This document shows, piece by piece, positions 9,554 to 18,283 of a stretch of DNA of 64,000 nucleotides; position 1 is the first letter of the stretch, and every line of letters begins with the position of its first letter. The notes below the pieces were generated by a model that was not told the origin of the DNA, made no database searches, and saw only the letters and a list, made by a program, of their open reading frames with translations. Source of the DNA: Pseudomonadaceae bacterium (GTDB lineage: Bacteria; Pseudomonadota; Gammaproteobacteria; Pseudomonadales; Azotimanducaceae); NCBI GenBank assembly GCA_024743175.1, contig JANSXA010000002.1:62001-126000 (forward strand), written 5' to 3'. Made by a program: the position numbers and the translations under genes.

Positions 9554-9757
9554 ATGAACGACATTGAGTATCGCGATTTCTGCGCAGCAGCTGCCCTGTC
9601 AGGTTTGATTGCACGAATGGACGAAGACGATGACAGTCTGCGGCATCATTATCATGTGTTATGTCGTGAATCTTTTCGTGCTGCGGACGAAATGGTGGAA
9701 GCCATTGATGGGCTGCGTAGATATCGCAGACATACACTGCTTCCTGGCCTGCTGTAG
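9554..9757 (+). CDS. Small hypothetical protein
   Basis: A 67-residue ORF starting MNDIEYRDFCAAAALSGLIARM, with a gggtaaaaca stretch upstream of its ATG. The pattern of an alanine-rich helix (AAAALSGLIAR) followed by SFRAADEMVEAI resembles small phage-type proteins of the form xYFAAxALxGLL...AYxxADxMLxA. I recognise this layout only loosely. It follows the pyrophosphatase-like gene by 66 bp in the same direction. A start 14 codons earlier is possible but has no better ribosome site. Confidence 0.5.
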   Translation: MNDIEYRDFCAAAALSGLIARMDEDDDSLRHHYHVLCRESFRAADEMVEAIDGLRRYRRHTLLPGLL

Positions 9758-9970
9758 AGCTTTCCACAGTCTGCAGAACCATTTCACCCGCAGCCTGCTC
9801 TTCGAAATCCTGCAGAACACGCAGCGTCATTTCGAGGAGTTCTGCTTCATCCACCGGATCATCGCACCCAGCAAGCACCAGGATTAGCTGCCCGCCCGGC
9901 GAGCACACAGAGATGGTATCAACGATATCTACCTGTTAGTCTGAGCGGACACGTTTCATGAGGGGAGATC

Positions 9971-10708
9971 ATGACACGACCACTTCGATTCCTGTTCGGC
10001 CTTATCGCCTACTTTTTCTTTTTTGTAACTTTTGTTTATCTTGTTGGATTTGTAACCAACCAATATGTGCCTCGCAGCATTGATATCGGGCCCATTATCG
10101 GGACCTGGCAGGCTGTGATCATCAATATTGCGTTGATTGCGCTGTTTGGCATTCAACACAGCGTTATGGCGCGCCCGGGTTTCAAAGCAGCATTAACGCG
10201 CTTCTGGCCACAAGCCATCGAACGCAGCCTGTACGTCATGCTTACTGGCGTTGTTCTGTGTTTAATCTACTGGTTCTGGCGACCTGTTCCTGGTGAGCTA
10301 TGGTCGGTAGAGGGTGAATCGCTGCGGTTGCTGCTCTGGGTGATTGCTGCATCCGGCTGGGGTATTGTTTTTATCTCCACTTTCCTGATCAGTCATTTTG
10401 AACTGTTCGGCTTACATCAGATCTGGAGCGATCTGCGCAGTCGCAGCTTGCCAGCACTGACTTTCCGGCAACCCCTGTTTTACAAGCTGGTACGGCATCC
10501 AATTTATACCGGCTTCCTGCTGGCTTTCTGGGCCACTCCGGATATGACTTACGGACATCTGCTGTTCGCTGTGGGCATGACGATCTACATCATTATCGGT
10601 ATTCGATATGAAGAGCGAGATCTCAAAAACGATCTCGGTGAGGTGTATGAAGAATATTCGCGTCAGGTTGGCATGGTCATCCCCGGGGTGGGCAAAAACA
10701 GACTGTGA
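9971..10708 (+). CDS. mddA: Methanethiol S-methyltransferase-like membrane protein
   Basis: A 245-residue integral membrane methyltransferase of the NnrU/isoprenylcysteine carboxylmethyltransferase fold. MddA-like stretches include FGIQHSVMARPGFK near residue 57, ERSLYVMLTG, and the C-terminal SAM-binding part YKLVRHPIYTGFLLAFW with RYEERDL. MddA methylates methanethiol with SAM to dimethylsulfide independently of DMSP. A good ribosome site (gggga) precedes the ATG. The gene stands alone, 200 bp after the small ORF and tail to tail with the RND pump gene. The close resemblance supports the symbol, but substrate specificity is inferred. Confidence 0.8.
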   Translation: MTRPLRFLFGLIAYFFFFVTFVYLVGFVTNQYVPRSIDIGPIIGTWQAVIINIALIALFGIQHSVMARPGFKAALTRFWPQAIERSLYVMLTGVVLCLIYWFWRPVPGELWSVEGESLRLLLWVIAASGWGIVFISTFLISHFELFGLHQIWSDLRSRSLPALTFRQPLFYKLVRHPIYTGFLLAFWATPDMTYGHLLFAVGMTIYIIIGIRYEERDLKNDLGEVYEEYSRQVGMVIPGVGKNRL

Positions 10709-10731
10709 AGCCACTGAACCTGGGTACCTGT

Positions 10732-13700
10732 TCAGGCGTTCAGTTTTTTACCCAGAGCGATGCGGTAAAAAACGGGTACCGCGATTAGTGTCAGCAGTGT
10801 AGCAAAGGCTAATCCACCCATAATGCAGACTGCCATCTCACGGAAGAAGGCATCGCGCAGTAGCGGTGACATGCCTGCAATGGTTGTAGCCGTCGCTAAC
10901 ATCACAGGGCGCAGGCGACTGATACAGGCGGCCGCGATAGTCGCCAGCGACTGTTCATCTTCCAGCAGGCGTTTGTCTATTTCATCAACCAGTACAATAC
11001 AGTTTTTAATCAGCATGCCGGATAGACTTAAAAACCCGAGAAAGGAGGGAAACGTGAAGGCAAGGTCTGTGGCCAGCAAGCTCACAACCACACCACAGAT
11101 TATCATTGGCACGGTCAACCAGATGACTAACGGTTGCTTTATCTTGCCAAACATCAGCACAGTGACTATCAGCATAATACCCAGGGCCATAGGAATTTTG
11201 CTTGTTAGAGTCGTCATGGCTTCCAGGTTTGCCTCGTACTCTCCCCCCCACTCCAGGTGATACCCCGGCGGTAGTGTGATCGCCTCTACTTCACCTCTGA
11301 TGTCGTCAAAAACTCTCGTGGCATTTTGACCTACCGGCGGGTTGGCCTGTGCAGCAATCGTCCGCATTCGATCTCGCCTGAAAATCATACTGTCTTGTGC
11401 TTCCAGGTCGATGCCGGTGATGACCTGCGACAGAGGCACGTAGGTCTGCTGTAGCGAACTCCAGATCTGTCGATCTTGTATGGCACGCATATCGGTCAGT
11501 TCAGACCGAGGTGCGCGTGCTGTAATGGTTAACAGCTTATCGTCATCACGATAGATACCAATGGGTATACCGGCTGTTGAAAAAGCGGTGGCTGTGGCAA
11601 GGTCGTTTCTGCTGATTCCCACCTGGCGTGCCCGACGCTCATCAAATTGCGGTACCAGCGCCAGCTCTCTCTGGCGCCAGTCTGTTTTCCGATCTATCAG
11701 GTCATGAGAGAGGTAAACCGCCAAAGCCTGCTGGGCAAGTGCACGCAGTATATTGGCGTCGGGTCCTGAAAAGCGCGCTTCTATCTTGGACGTGCCGCTG
11801 GGGGTGAACTCCGTACGCCTTACTGACAGCTCCGCATCGACGCTCTCGCTCTGCAGGAAATCTGCAACACGAAGCCTGGTTGTATCAATACTGGCGATAT
11901 CTTTGACCCTCAGGACCAGTTGCGCGTATGCGGGATTAGGTTGCTCTGGTCTCACCGTTGCAGAGAACCGCGTAGTACCTCGACCGATAAAACTCGTTAC
12001 AGCGGCTACGTCCGGATCTGCCTGCAGCAGAGGCTCAAGGCGTTCAACCTCTGCGGCGGTTGCACGTATGTCCATACCTTGCGGCAGGCGCATATCAACA
12101 AATAGCAGCGGTGAGTTTGTGGTCGGGAAGAACCCCTGTTTTACAAACCCGAAACCCGCGAGACAGGACGCGGTGATGGCCACAAGAACAAACGTAGCAA
12201 ACCAGCTGTGTCGGAGGCTGAAACCCAACAAGCGGCGATACGGTGCGTAACCCCAACCGCTGTAAAGCGTTTGTTCGGAAGCCGCTTGATTGGACTTCAA
12301 CAGATAACTGCCCAACAGCGGACCAACAGTTACCGCGAGGATCCAACTCAAAAGCAATGAAATCGCGACTACCTGAAACAACGAACGTAAAAAATGACCA
12401 GGGTTATCGTCCGCGAGCCCAATCGGACCAAATGCAGCGATCCCGATGACTGTGGCCCCTAACAGAGGTGCAGCAGTTCGTCGTACGGATGCAGCCGCTG
12501 CGTCTTTTGCCGAGAATCCACGCTGTACGCCAGTCACCATGCCTTCAGCAACAACAATTGCGTTGTCCACCAGCATCCCCATAGCAATCATCAGCGCGCC
12601 AAGAGAAATACGTTGGAGCTCGATACCGGCAATTGTCATCAGGTACACCGTTCCCAGCACGGTTAACATCAAAATGCTGCCCACCACTGCACCGGCACGC
12701 CAGCCCATAAATACACACAGTGCAACCACCACGGTCAAAATAGAGAGTCCAAGATTTACCAAAAAATCATTCAGCGACTCTTCTACCACTGTATGCTGAG
12801 CATAAATCGACTCGTAAGTGACACCGACGGGTAAGGTGCTTAGCAACTCCCGCATGCGCCGATCAACGGCTTTCCCAACCTCCACCACGTTCTGGCCATC
12901 AACAACAGAAACGCCCACTGTAAAAACCCGTTGACCCTGGTGACGGATAATTTCTAAAGGTTGTTCTACCGGCCCACGAGTAATACTGGCCACTTCCGCG
13001 AGGCGGACAAATTCGATCGAACCCGGACGACCGATACGCATCTCACCGATCGCCTTCACATTCTCAAACGCGTTGCCTTGAGAAAGGCGCAGGCGACGAT
13101 CTCCATAGGCAATTGATGCTGCAGGCATCACCTGATTTTCTTCGCCGATACTACGGAATACAGCATCTGTTGGCAGACCGAGGCGCACCAGCTGCTCATG
13201 ATCCAGCTCTACAAACAGGGCCTCTTCAGGTACACCAGACGTAATGACCTTTGCCACATGGTCTACAGTATTCAGCCCGGTTTCAAACAGCCTTGCGATA
13301 TCGCGAATCTCATTCTCTCGATAACCTGGCGCGGCTACCGCATAAAGAATGCCGTATACATCGCCGAAATCGTCTTCGACAATGGGACCCTGGATGCCGG
13401 GCGGCAGTCGCATTGCCCCCTCTCCCACACGTCTACGCAGTTCATCCCAAATCTGCTGTACATCTTCGTTATCGTACTGTTCCTGAATCTCAACCTGAAT
13501 TTCTGAACGACCCGCCACGGACTTGGACGTAAGGTGTTTTATATAAGGCAGTTCCTGCAATGACGCTTCAATGACATCGGTAACTTCCTGCTCAGTTTCC
13601 ATAGCAGAAGCTCCGGGATACGCGGTTACTACATAAGCCTGTTTTAGCGGAAACTTAGGGTCTTCAAGACGCCCGACTTTATCAACGCCATATAACCCGC

Positions 13701-13770
13701 CGAACAGACATGCAAACGTCAGCAACCAGGGATACAGCGGATAATCGATGGACAGGCGAGCCAGGTTCAT
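10732..13770 (-). CDS. RND efflux pump inner-membrane permease
   Basis: A resistance-nodulation-division permease of about 1012 residues, the usual length, with the duplicated layout of membrane bundle plus large periplasmic loops. The TM4 proton-relay segment reads MGMLVDNAIVVAEG: the first Asp of the AcrB Asp-Asp pair is kept and the second is Asn, as in many non-AcrB RND pumps. The ATG at 13770 gives MNLARLSIDYP, the common start; a GTG four codons earlier is possible. It is the last gene of a tetR-adaptor-permease operon, 16 bp after the adaptor. An outer-membrane factor is not encoded here. Confidence 0.92.
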   Translation of the reverse strand: MNLARLSIDYPLYPWLLTFACLFGGLYGVDKVGRLEDPKFPLKQAYVVTAYPGASAMETEQEVTDVIEASLQELPYIKHLTSKSVAGRSEIQVEIQEQYDNEDVQQIWDELRRRVGEGAMRLPPGIQGPIVEDDFGDVYGILYAVAAPGYRENEIRDIARLFETGLNTVDHVAKVITSGVPEEALFVELDHEQLVRLGLPTDAVFRSIGEENQVMPAASIAYGDRRLRLSQGNAFENVKAIGEMRIGRPGSIEFVRLAEVASITRGPVEQPLEIIRHQGQRVFTVGVSVVDGQNVVEVGKAVDRRMRELLSTLPVGVTYESIYAQHTVVEESLNDFLVNLGLSILTVVVALCVFMGWRAGAVVGSILMLTVLGTVYLMTIAGIELQRISLGALMIAMGMLVDNAIVVAEGMVTGVQRGFSAKDAAAASVRRTAAPLLGATVIGIAAFGPIGLADDNPGHFLRSLFQVVAISLLLSWILAVTVGPLLGSYLLKSNQAASEQTLYSGWGYAPYRRLLGFSLRHSWFATFVLVAITASCLAGFGFVKQGFFPTTNSPLLFVDMRLPQGMDIRATAAEVERLEPLLQADPDVAAVTSFIGRGTTRFSATVRPEQPNPAYAQLVLRVKDIASIDTTRLRVADFLQSESVDAELSVRRTEFTPSGTSKIEARFSGPDANILRALAQQALAVYLSHDLIDRKTDWRQRELALVPQFDERRARQVGISRNDLATATAFSTAGIPIGIYRDDDKLLTITARAPRSELTDMRAIQDRQIWSSLQQTYVPLSQVITGIDLEAQDSMIFRRDRMRTIAAQANPPVGQNATRVFDDIRGEVEAITLPPGYHLEWGGEYEANLEAMTTLTSKIPMALGIMLIVTVLMFGKIKQPLVIWLTVPMIICGVVVSLLATDLAFTFPSFLGFLSLSGMLIKNCIVLVDEIDKRLLEDEQSLATIAAACISRLRPVMLATATTIAGMSPLLRDAFFREMAVCIMGGLAFATLLTLIAVPVFYRIALGKKLNA

Positions 13771-13786
13771 TGAGCGTTGCACATTT

Positions 13787-14845
13787 TCAAAGCTGGTTCG
13801 CCGGGTCGTTGATCACACGGATCCGCATACCTTCCTGAAGTTGGCTGGCTCCCGCCGCCACCACAAGCTCACCCAGCTCCAAGCCGTCGGAAATACCAAC
13901 ACCGCGCATACCCGGTTCGGCGACCACGACTCTACGCGGGCTGACCTTATGAGTTAAAGGGTCATACACCCAGACGAGAAACTGACCATCGGGCGCACTG
14001 ATAATCGCCGTCGGCGGAACGGCAATCTGCGTTTGTTCATCGCTTGAATTCAGTTCAAGCTGCACCAGGGCTGTCATGCCCGGCAACAGGTTATGCTCAG
14101 GGGGTCTGGGCATCGTAAAGGACGCCATGAACGTCTGCGCAACCGCATTAGCTTCGCCGGTATTCTCTCGATAGGTGAGCGGAAACTTTTCTCCAGGTAG
14201 AAAATCGAATTCAGCAGTGATTGATTTAACTCGTTCCTGGGTCACTGTTGCGACAATGTCTTCTGGCAAGCTGACGGTCACTTTCAGCTCTGAGAGGTCA
14301 GAGAGCCGGAGAATCTTATCCCCATTGGTGACCTTGCTGCGATTGTCTACGTACCTGCGCGCAACAAATGCATCAAAAGGTGCCGTGAGGCGGCTTTTCT
14401 CAAGCCGCGCTTCAGCCTGGTCAAGCCGCACCTGACTTAAATCAAACACCGCCTGCGCTTCATCAAGGGCTGAGCGGGATATGCCGCGCTCTTTAAACAA
14501 TGCTGCTCTACGTTCCAGATCCTGTTTCGCGAGACGCGATTGTACCTGGGCTTCCCGGACTGCCAGATCGAAATCTGTAGGGTCTAATGCAGCCAGCAGA
14601 TCTCCTCTGGCTACAGCCTGGCCTTCTCTCAGCGGCAGCGCTGCCAACACACCTTCCACCTCGAATGACACATCCACAGTCTGCGCGGCGTCCAGCCGTC
14701 CGATAAACTGGTGTCGGACAACAGCTTCATGGGCAGAGACCTTGAACAGTTTTGCGGGTCGTACAGCCTGCTCTACTACCGGCACCACTTCCCGCTCACA
14801 CGCAAACAGACAGCAGATAGCCGTCACCATCCACACATTTCTCAT
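13787..14845 (-). CDS. RND periplasmic adaptor lipoprotein
   Basis: A 352-residue membrane fusion protein. The N-terminus MRNVWMVTAICCLFAC is a lipoprotein signal with the modified Cys at residue 16. The lipoyl/hairpin region follows (VEGVLAALPLREGQAVARGDLLAALDPTDF), with the helical hairpin, a beta-barrel (DAFVARRYVDNRSKVTNGDKILRLSD) and a membrane-proximal domain. Its start overlaps the tetR stop as ATGA, showing translational coupling. It bridges the RND permease and an outer-membrane channel supplied from elsewhere. Confidence 0.92.
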   Translation of the reverse strand: MRNVWMVTAICCLFACEREVVPVVEQAVRPAKLFKVSAHEAVVRHQFIGRLDAAQTVDVSFEVEGVLAALPLREGQAVARGDLLAALDPTDFDLAVREAQVQSRLAKQDLERRAALFKERGISRSALDEAQAVFDLSQVRLDQAEARLEKSRLTAPFDAFVARRYVDNRSKVTNGDKILRLSDLSELKVTVSLPEDIVATVTQERVKSITAEFDFLPGEKFPLTYRENTGEANAVAQTFMASFTMPRPPEHNLLPGMTALVQLELNSSDEQTQIAVPPTAIISAPDGQFLVWVYDPLTHKVSPRRVVVAEPGMRGVGISDGLELGELVVAAGASQLQEGMRIRVINDPANQL

Positions 14846-15387
14846 GCGGAATACAACCTGGCAAGTTCAAGCAGTTCAAGGTGCAGGCGATGACGCTCGC
14901 CACGCGAAAGTGGCAACAACTTCAGCATCTCCAGGAGGCGCAGCCCTTCTACCGCAAGTAACAGTACCCAACCCATCTCTGCATGTGCACTGCCCGCGGC
15001 CGCTTCTTTAAATGCCACCAGGGATTCTTCTCTCGCCGGTGTGAGCATTTCCGGATCTTCTGCTGCAGCTGCGAGGATTGCTCGGCCCATGGCTTTCTGT
15101 GCGGGGCTCTGCTCATACTGCTCGTTTATTCGCGCAGTAAGCGCCACGTTCTTTCCGGAGCTGTCTGCATCTCTATAGGCTTTTGTTCGATTGGCAATCT
15201 GCGCTAAGAAACTCTCCAGCATGCCTTCCAACAAAGCCTGCTTAGAAGGGAAATGGTAGAGCACACCGCCCTTCGAGACGCCAGCTGCGGCGGCCACCGC
15301 ATCAATGGTCAAATGTGCAGCCCCGGATTGTTCAACAATCGACGCAGCAGCCTCAAGAATAACTGCTCGTTTATTTTTCTGCGCCAT
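14842..15387 (-). CDS. TetR family transcriptional regulator of the RND pump
   Basis: A 181-residue TetR repressor. The N-terminal helix-turn-helix is plain: ILEAAASIVEQSGAAHLTIDAVAAAAGVSKGGVLYHFPSKQALLEGML. The C-terminal ligand domain resembles the TetR_C_37-type domain of short regulators. It is the first gene of the tetR-adaptor-permease operon and overlaps the adaptor by ATGA. A perfect palindrome about 40 bp upstream of its start is the likely operator, so it probably represses its own operon and is released by a pump substrate. Confidence 0.92.
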   Translation of the reverse strand: MAQKNKRAVILEAAASIVEQSGAAHLTIDAVAAAAGVSKGGVLYHFPSKQALLEGMLESFLAQIANRTKAYRDADSSGKNVALTARINEQYEQSPAQKAMGRAILAAAAEDPEMLTPAREESLVAFKEAAAGSAHAEMGWVLLLAVEGLRLLEMLKLLPLSRGERHRLHLELLELARLYSA

Positions 15388-15426
15388 ACCTGTCTCTGCT
15401 CAACTCAAACTTCAACCAGCTACTAA

Positions 15427-15440
15427 ACCGTCCAGACGGT
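15427..15440. promoter_or_regulatory. Probable TetR operator
   Basis: Perfect inverted repeat ACCGTC-CA-GACGGT, 40-53 bp upstream of the tetR start. On the minus strand it follows a TATACT that could serve as a -10 box. Such palindromes in front of autoregulated tetR genes are typical operators. Seen in sequence; the function is inferred. Confidence 0.7.
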
Positions 15441-15652
15441 ACAGTATAGTGGGAGCCTGTGGCAGATCAATTGTTAACTGCTCTGCGCATTTGCACCGCC
15501 TGTACCGTTGCAGAGAAAAGTTAAACCCCAAAACAATAGAGTTGAATGCATTATTTGGGAAGATTTGTTACCCTTGCCGCCCCCGCGCCTCGAAAACGTT
15601 CGCGAAACTTAAAAAAATTAGTTTCGAGGCTAACTAAATTGGAGAGACTCTT

Positions 15653-18271
15653 TTGCAGATACAACGTAGCAAAATAAGCCAAGCTGTGACCGCAGCGATC
15701 GCCACGATGGTGGCTGGATACGCAACCGGCCAGGAAGCCCGGCCAATTGAAGAAGTTGTTGTCACCGCGACGAAACGCGCCGTACCCATGCAGGACATCC
15801 CCGTGGCGGTTCAGGCGCTGACTTCAGATACCATCGACGATTTTGGTATCGCTAACTTCGAAGACTATCTGATCCAGTTACCTGGCGTGACCGCTGGTGG
15901 TAGCGGCCCGGGTCAGAACACCATCTATATTCGTGGTCTGGCCTCCACCACACCCAACCTGACCACCGCTGGTGTTGCGGGTCTGGCGCCCAACGTGGCC
16001 CTTTATCTGGATGAGCAACCGCTTTCGCAGCCGGGTCGCAACCTCGACGTATACGCGGCCGACCTGAACCGCATTGAGGTGCTGGCCGGACCCCAGGGCA
16101 CCCTGTTTGGTGCCAGCGCGCAGGCGGGTAACGTACGCCTGATCACCAATAAACCCGATACCACCGAGTCCTACGGCAAATTTAATGTGGGTACCTCCCT
16201 GACCAAAGGCGGCGATCCGAGCAGCAACCTGGAAGCTGTATTGAACTGGTCAATTGCCGACAACTTCGCTTTACGGGCAGTCGGCTATACCGACAAGCAG
16301 GGTGGTTACATTGACAGTGTCGCCGGTACCCGCGACGTAAGCGAAAGCGCGCGTTTCCGCACAGCGGACACCGTTCGCGCAAATGGTGAAGTTGTTGGCA
16401 GCCGCGTGGGATTCCAGGCAGGCGCCGATTTAACTGGCGTGGAATTCCGGCAAGCCACCAGTATCGAAGAAGACAACATTAACGAAACTCAGTATCGGGG
16501 TGGCCGCTTAAGCGCCCTGTGGGACATCAATGAAAACTGGAGTGCCAACGCCTCTGTGATGCAGCAGACATTGGATTCTGACGGTGTTTTCTTCGCTGAC
16601 CCGAACCTCGGGGATATGGAAATTCAGCGCTTTTCTGACGACAAAATCGAAGATGAGTTCACCAACTCAAACTGGACCATTGAAGGTCGGGTTGGCGCTC
16701 TGGAAGTCCTCTATACCGGCGCATTCACCGATCGTGAAACAGAACAGCGAGTCGACTATGCTGACTACCTGTTTGTCGGTCAGTATATTCCGTACTACAT
16801 CTGCGATAGCACAGTGAGCTATCCAGGTGCGGCGGCGCCTACCGGCGTGTGTCAGGCACCAAACCTGTACGTCGACTCCACAACGGAAACCGAAGTGTGG
16901 TCCCACGAGTTCCGCGTCACCACGCCCATGGAACATTCCGTTCGCGCCACCGGTGGCATATTCATGAGTGATCTCGAACTGCGCGAGCGCAACGATTTCA
17001 CCTATCCGGGCAACACCAGTGCCAATGTCTTTGGTAGCCCGGGTTTTTTCCCCAACTTTCCAATGGCACCCCAGGACACTTCTGACCCGGGGCCTTTCCC
17101 TGCGGAAGTGATTTTCCGCAATGACGTCGAACGCACTGACGAACAGCAAGGTGTATTTGGTGAAGTGACCTGGGATATCAATGAATCCTGGGCGGTTACC
17201 GCAGGCGCGCGCTATTACGACATCGAAGTAGATTTCAAAGGCAGTGCCAATGGCTCATTCTGTAACTCCTTTCAGCCTGATGTGCAGAAATTTGGTACAA
17301 ATATCAGTGACTTGTACGACGGCGATGGCAGCTATACCTATCGCGGCTCGATCGGCAGCAATGTGTGTGGGGACAACATTTTGTTTACCCGTGATCAATC
17401 GCTTGCTGAGATTGAAGCTGCGGGCTTGACGCCTACCCAGGCTGAAGGCGTGTTTAATGCCCTGCGAGCGCCTGACAATGCACAAACTGATGGGGTCATC
17501 GGCAAATTCAGCGTTGCCTGGACCCCCAACGACGACATGATGTATTACTTCACCTGGTCTGAAGGCTTTCGGCCTGGTTTGCTGAACCGACCCGGTGGCG
17601 CCCCGGGGCCGGATGGTTTTACCGTACCTTTTGAACTCGATACCGATGATGTCGTCAACTACGAAGCAGGTTGGAAGCTGGACCTGCTGGATCGCACTTT
17701 GCGCCTGAACGGTAGTGTGTTCTTTGTGGAGGTGGAAAATCTGCAGACAACCATCTTTGATACAAGCATCACAAACCTGTTCTTCTCGGACAACGCCGCC
17801 GACGCGGAGATCATGGGCATCGAGGGTGACTTCATCTGGAACGCCTCACAAAACCTCACCGTCAGCGGTGCATTCTCTATCCTGGATAGCGAAATCACCA
17901 ACGTGATCACACCAACCGGGGATGTACGTGAAGGTGATGAGCTTTCCTATGCACCGGATTTCCAGGCTAACCTGAGTGCGCGTTACACGTGGTACATGGA
18001 CGGCGGTATGACTGCACATGTTATGCCACACGTCTCTTACTCTTCGGAAGCCCAGAGTGACGTGGTTGTCATCAATAACTCTGAAGTGGACAGCTGGCTT
18101 CTGACGGGTATCACAATGGGCATTGCGAAGGACGCATGGTCTGCGGTTCTGTTTGTCGACAATCTGTTTGATGAGGAAGCCGAGCTGTCCCGTAGTTTTG
18201 TCTTCGACAGAGAGCGCGTGACCTATGCCCGCCCGCAAACAGTTGGCTTACGCTTCTCGTTTGATTTCTAG
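15653..18271 (+). CDS. TonB-dependent outer-membrane receptor
   Basis: An 872-residue TonB-dependent receptor. The start is a TTG (ggagag seven bases upstream) because the signal peptide (residues 1 to about 26, ending near GYATGQE) must be included and no ATG serves. The TonB box and plug follow: RPIEEVVVTATKR, PGVTAGGSGPGQNTIYIRGL, and LNRIEVLAGPQGTLFGASAQAGNVRLITNKP. The barrel ends in VGLRFSFDF with a C-terminal Phe. It resembles the large pesticin/sphingomonad-type receptor group of oligotrophs. The next gene starts 12 bp later, so the receptor and the sulfotransferase form an operon. Its ligand is unknown. Confidence 0.92.
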   Translation: MQIQRSKISQAVTAAIATMVAGYATGQEARPIEEVVVTATKRAVPMQDIPVAVQALTSDTIDDFGIANFEDYLIQLPGVTAGGSGPGQNTIYIRGLASTTPNLTTAGVAGLAPNVALYLDEQPLSQPGRNLDVYAADLNRIEVLAGPQGTLFGASAQAGNVRLITNKPDTTESYGKFNVGTSLTKGGDPSSNLEAVLNWSIADNFALRAVGYTDKQGGYIDSVAGTRDVSESARFRTADTVRANGEVVGSRVGFQAGADLTGVEFRQATSIEEDNINETQYRGGRLSALWDINENWSANASVMQQTLDSDGVFFADPNLGDMEIQRFSDDKIEDEFTNSNWTIEGRVGALEVLYTGAFTDRETEQRVDYADYLFVGQYIPYYICDSTVSYPGAAAPTGVCQAPNLYVDSTTETEVWSHEFRVTTPMEHSVRATGGIFMSDLELRERNDFTYPGNTSANVFGSPGFFPNFPMAPQDTSDPGPFPAEVIFRNDVERTDEQQGVFGEVTWDINESWAVTAGARYYDIEVDFKGSANGSFCNSFQPDVQKFGTNISDLYDGDGSYTYRGSIGSNVCGDNILFTRDQSLAEIEAAGLTPTQAEGVFNALRAPDNAQTDGVIGKFSVAWTPNDDMMYYFTWSEGFRPGLLNRPGGAPGPDGFTVPFELDTDDVVNYEAGWKLDLLDRTLRLNGSVFFVEVENLQTTIFDTSITNLFFSDNAADAEIMGIEGDFIWNASQNLTVSGAFSILDSEITNVITPTGDVREGDELSYAPDFQANLSARYTWYMDGGMTAHVMPHVSYSSEAQSDVVVINNSEVDSWLLTGITMGIAKDAWSAVLFVDNLFDEEAELSRSFVFDRERVTYARPQTVGLRFSFDF

Positions 18272-18283
18272 GCCAGCTCAACT

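Noticed and set aside
9327-9908. A 193-codon minus-strand ORF opposite the pyrophosphatase-like gene, the small ORF and the following gap.
   Set aside because: Most of it is antisense to the well-supported pyrophosphatase-like gene and the small ORF. Its first 45 codons (9770-9908) look mildly protein-like, but the rest has no recognisable domain.
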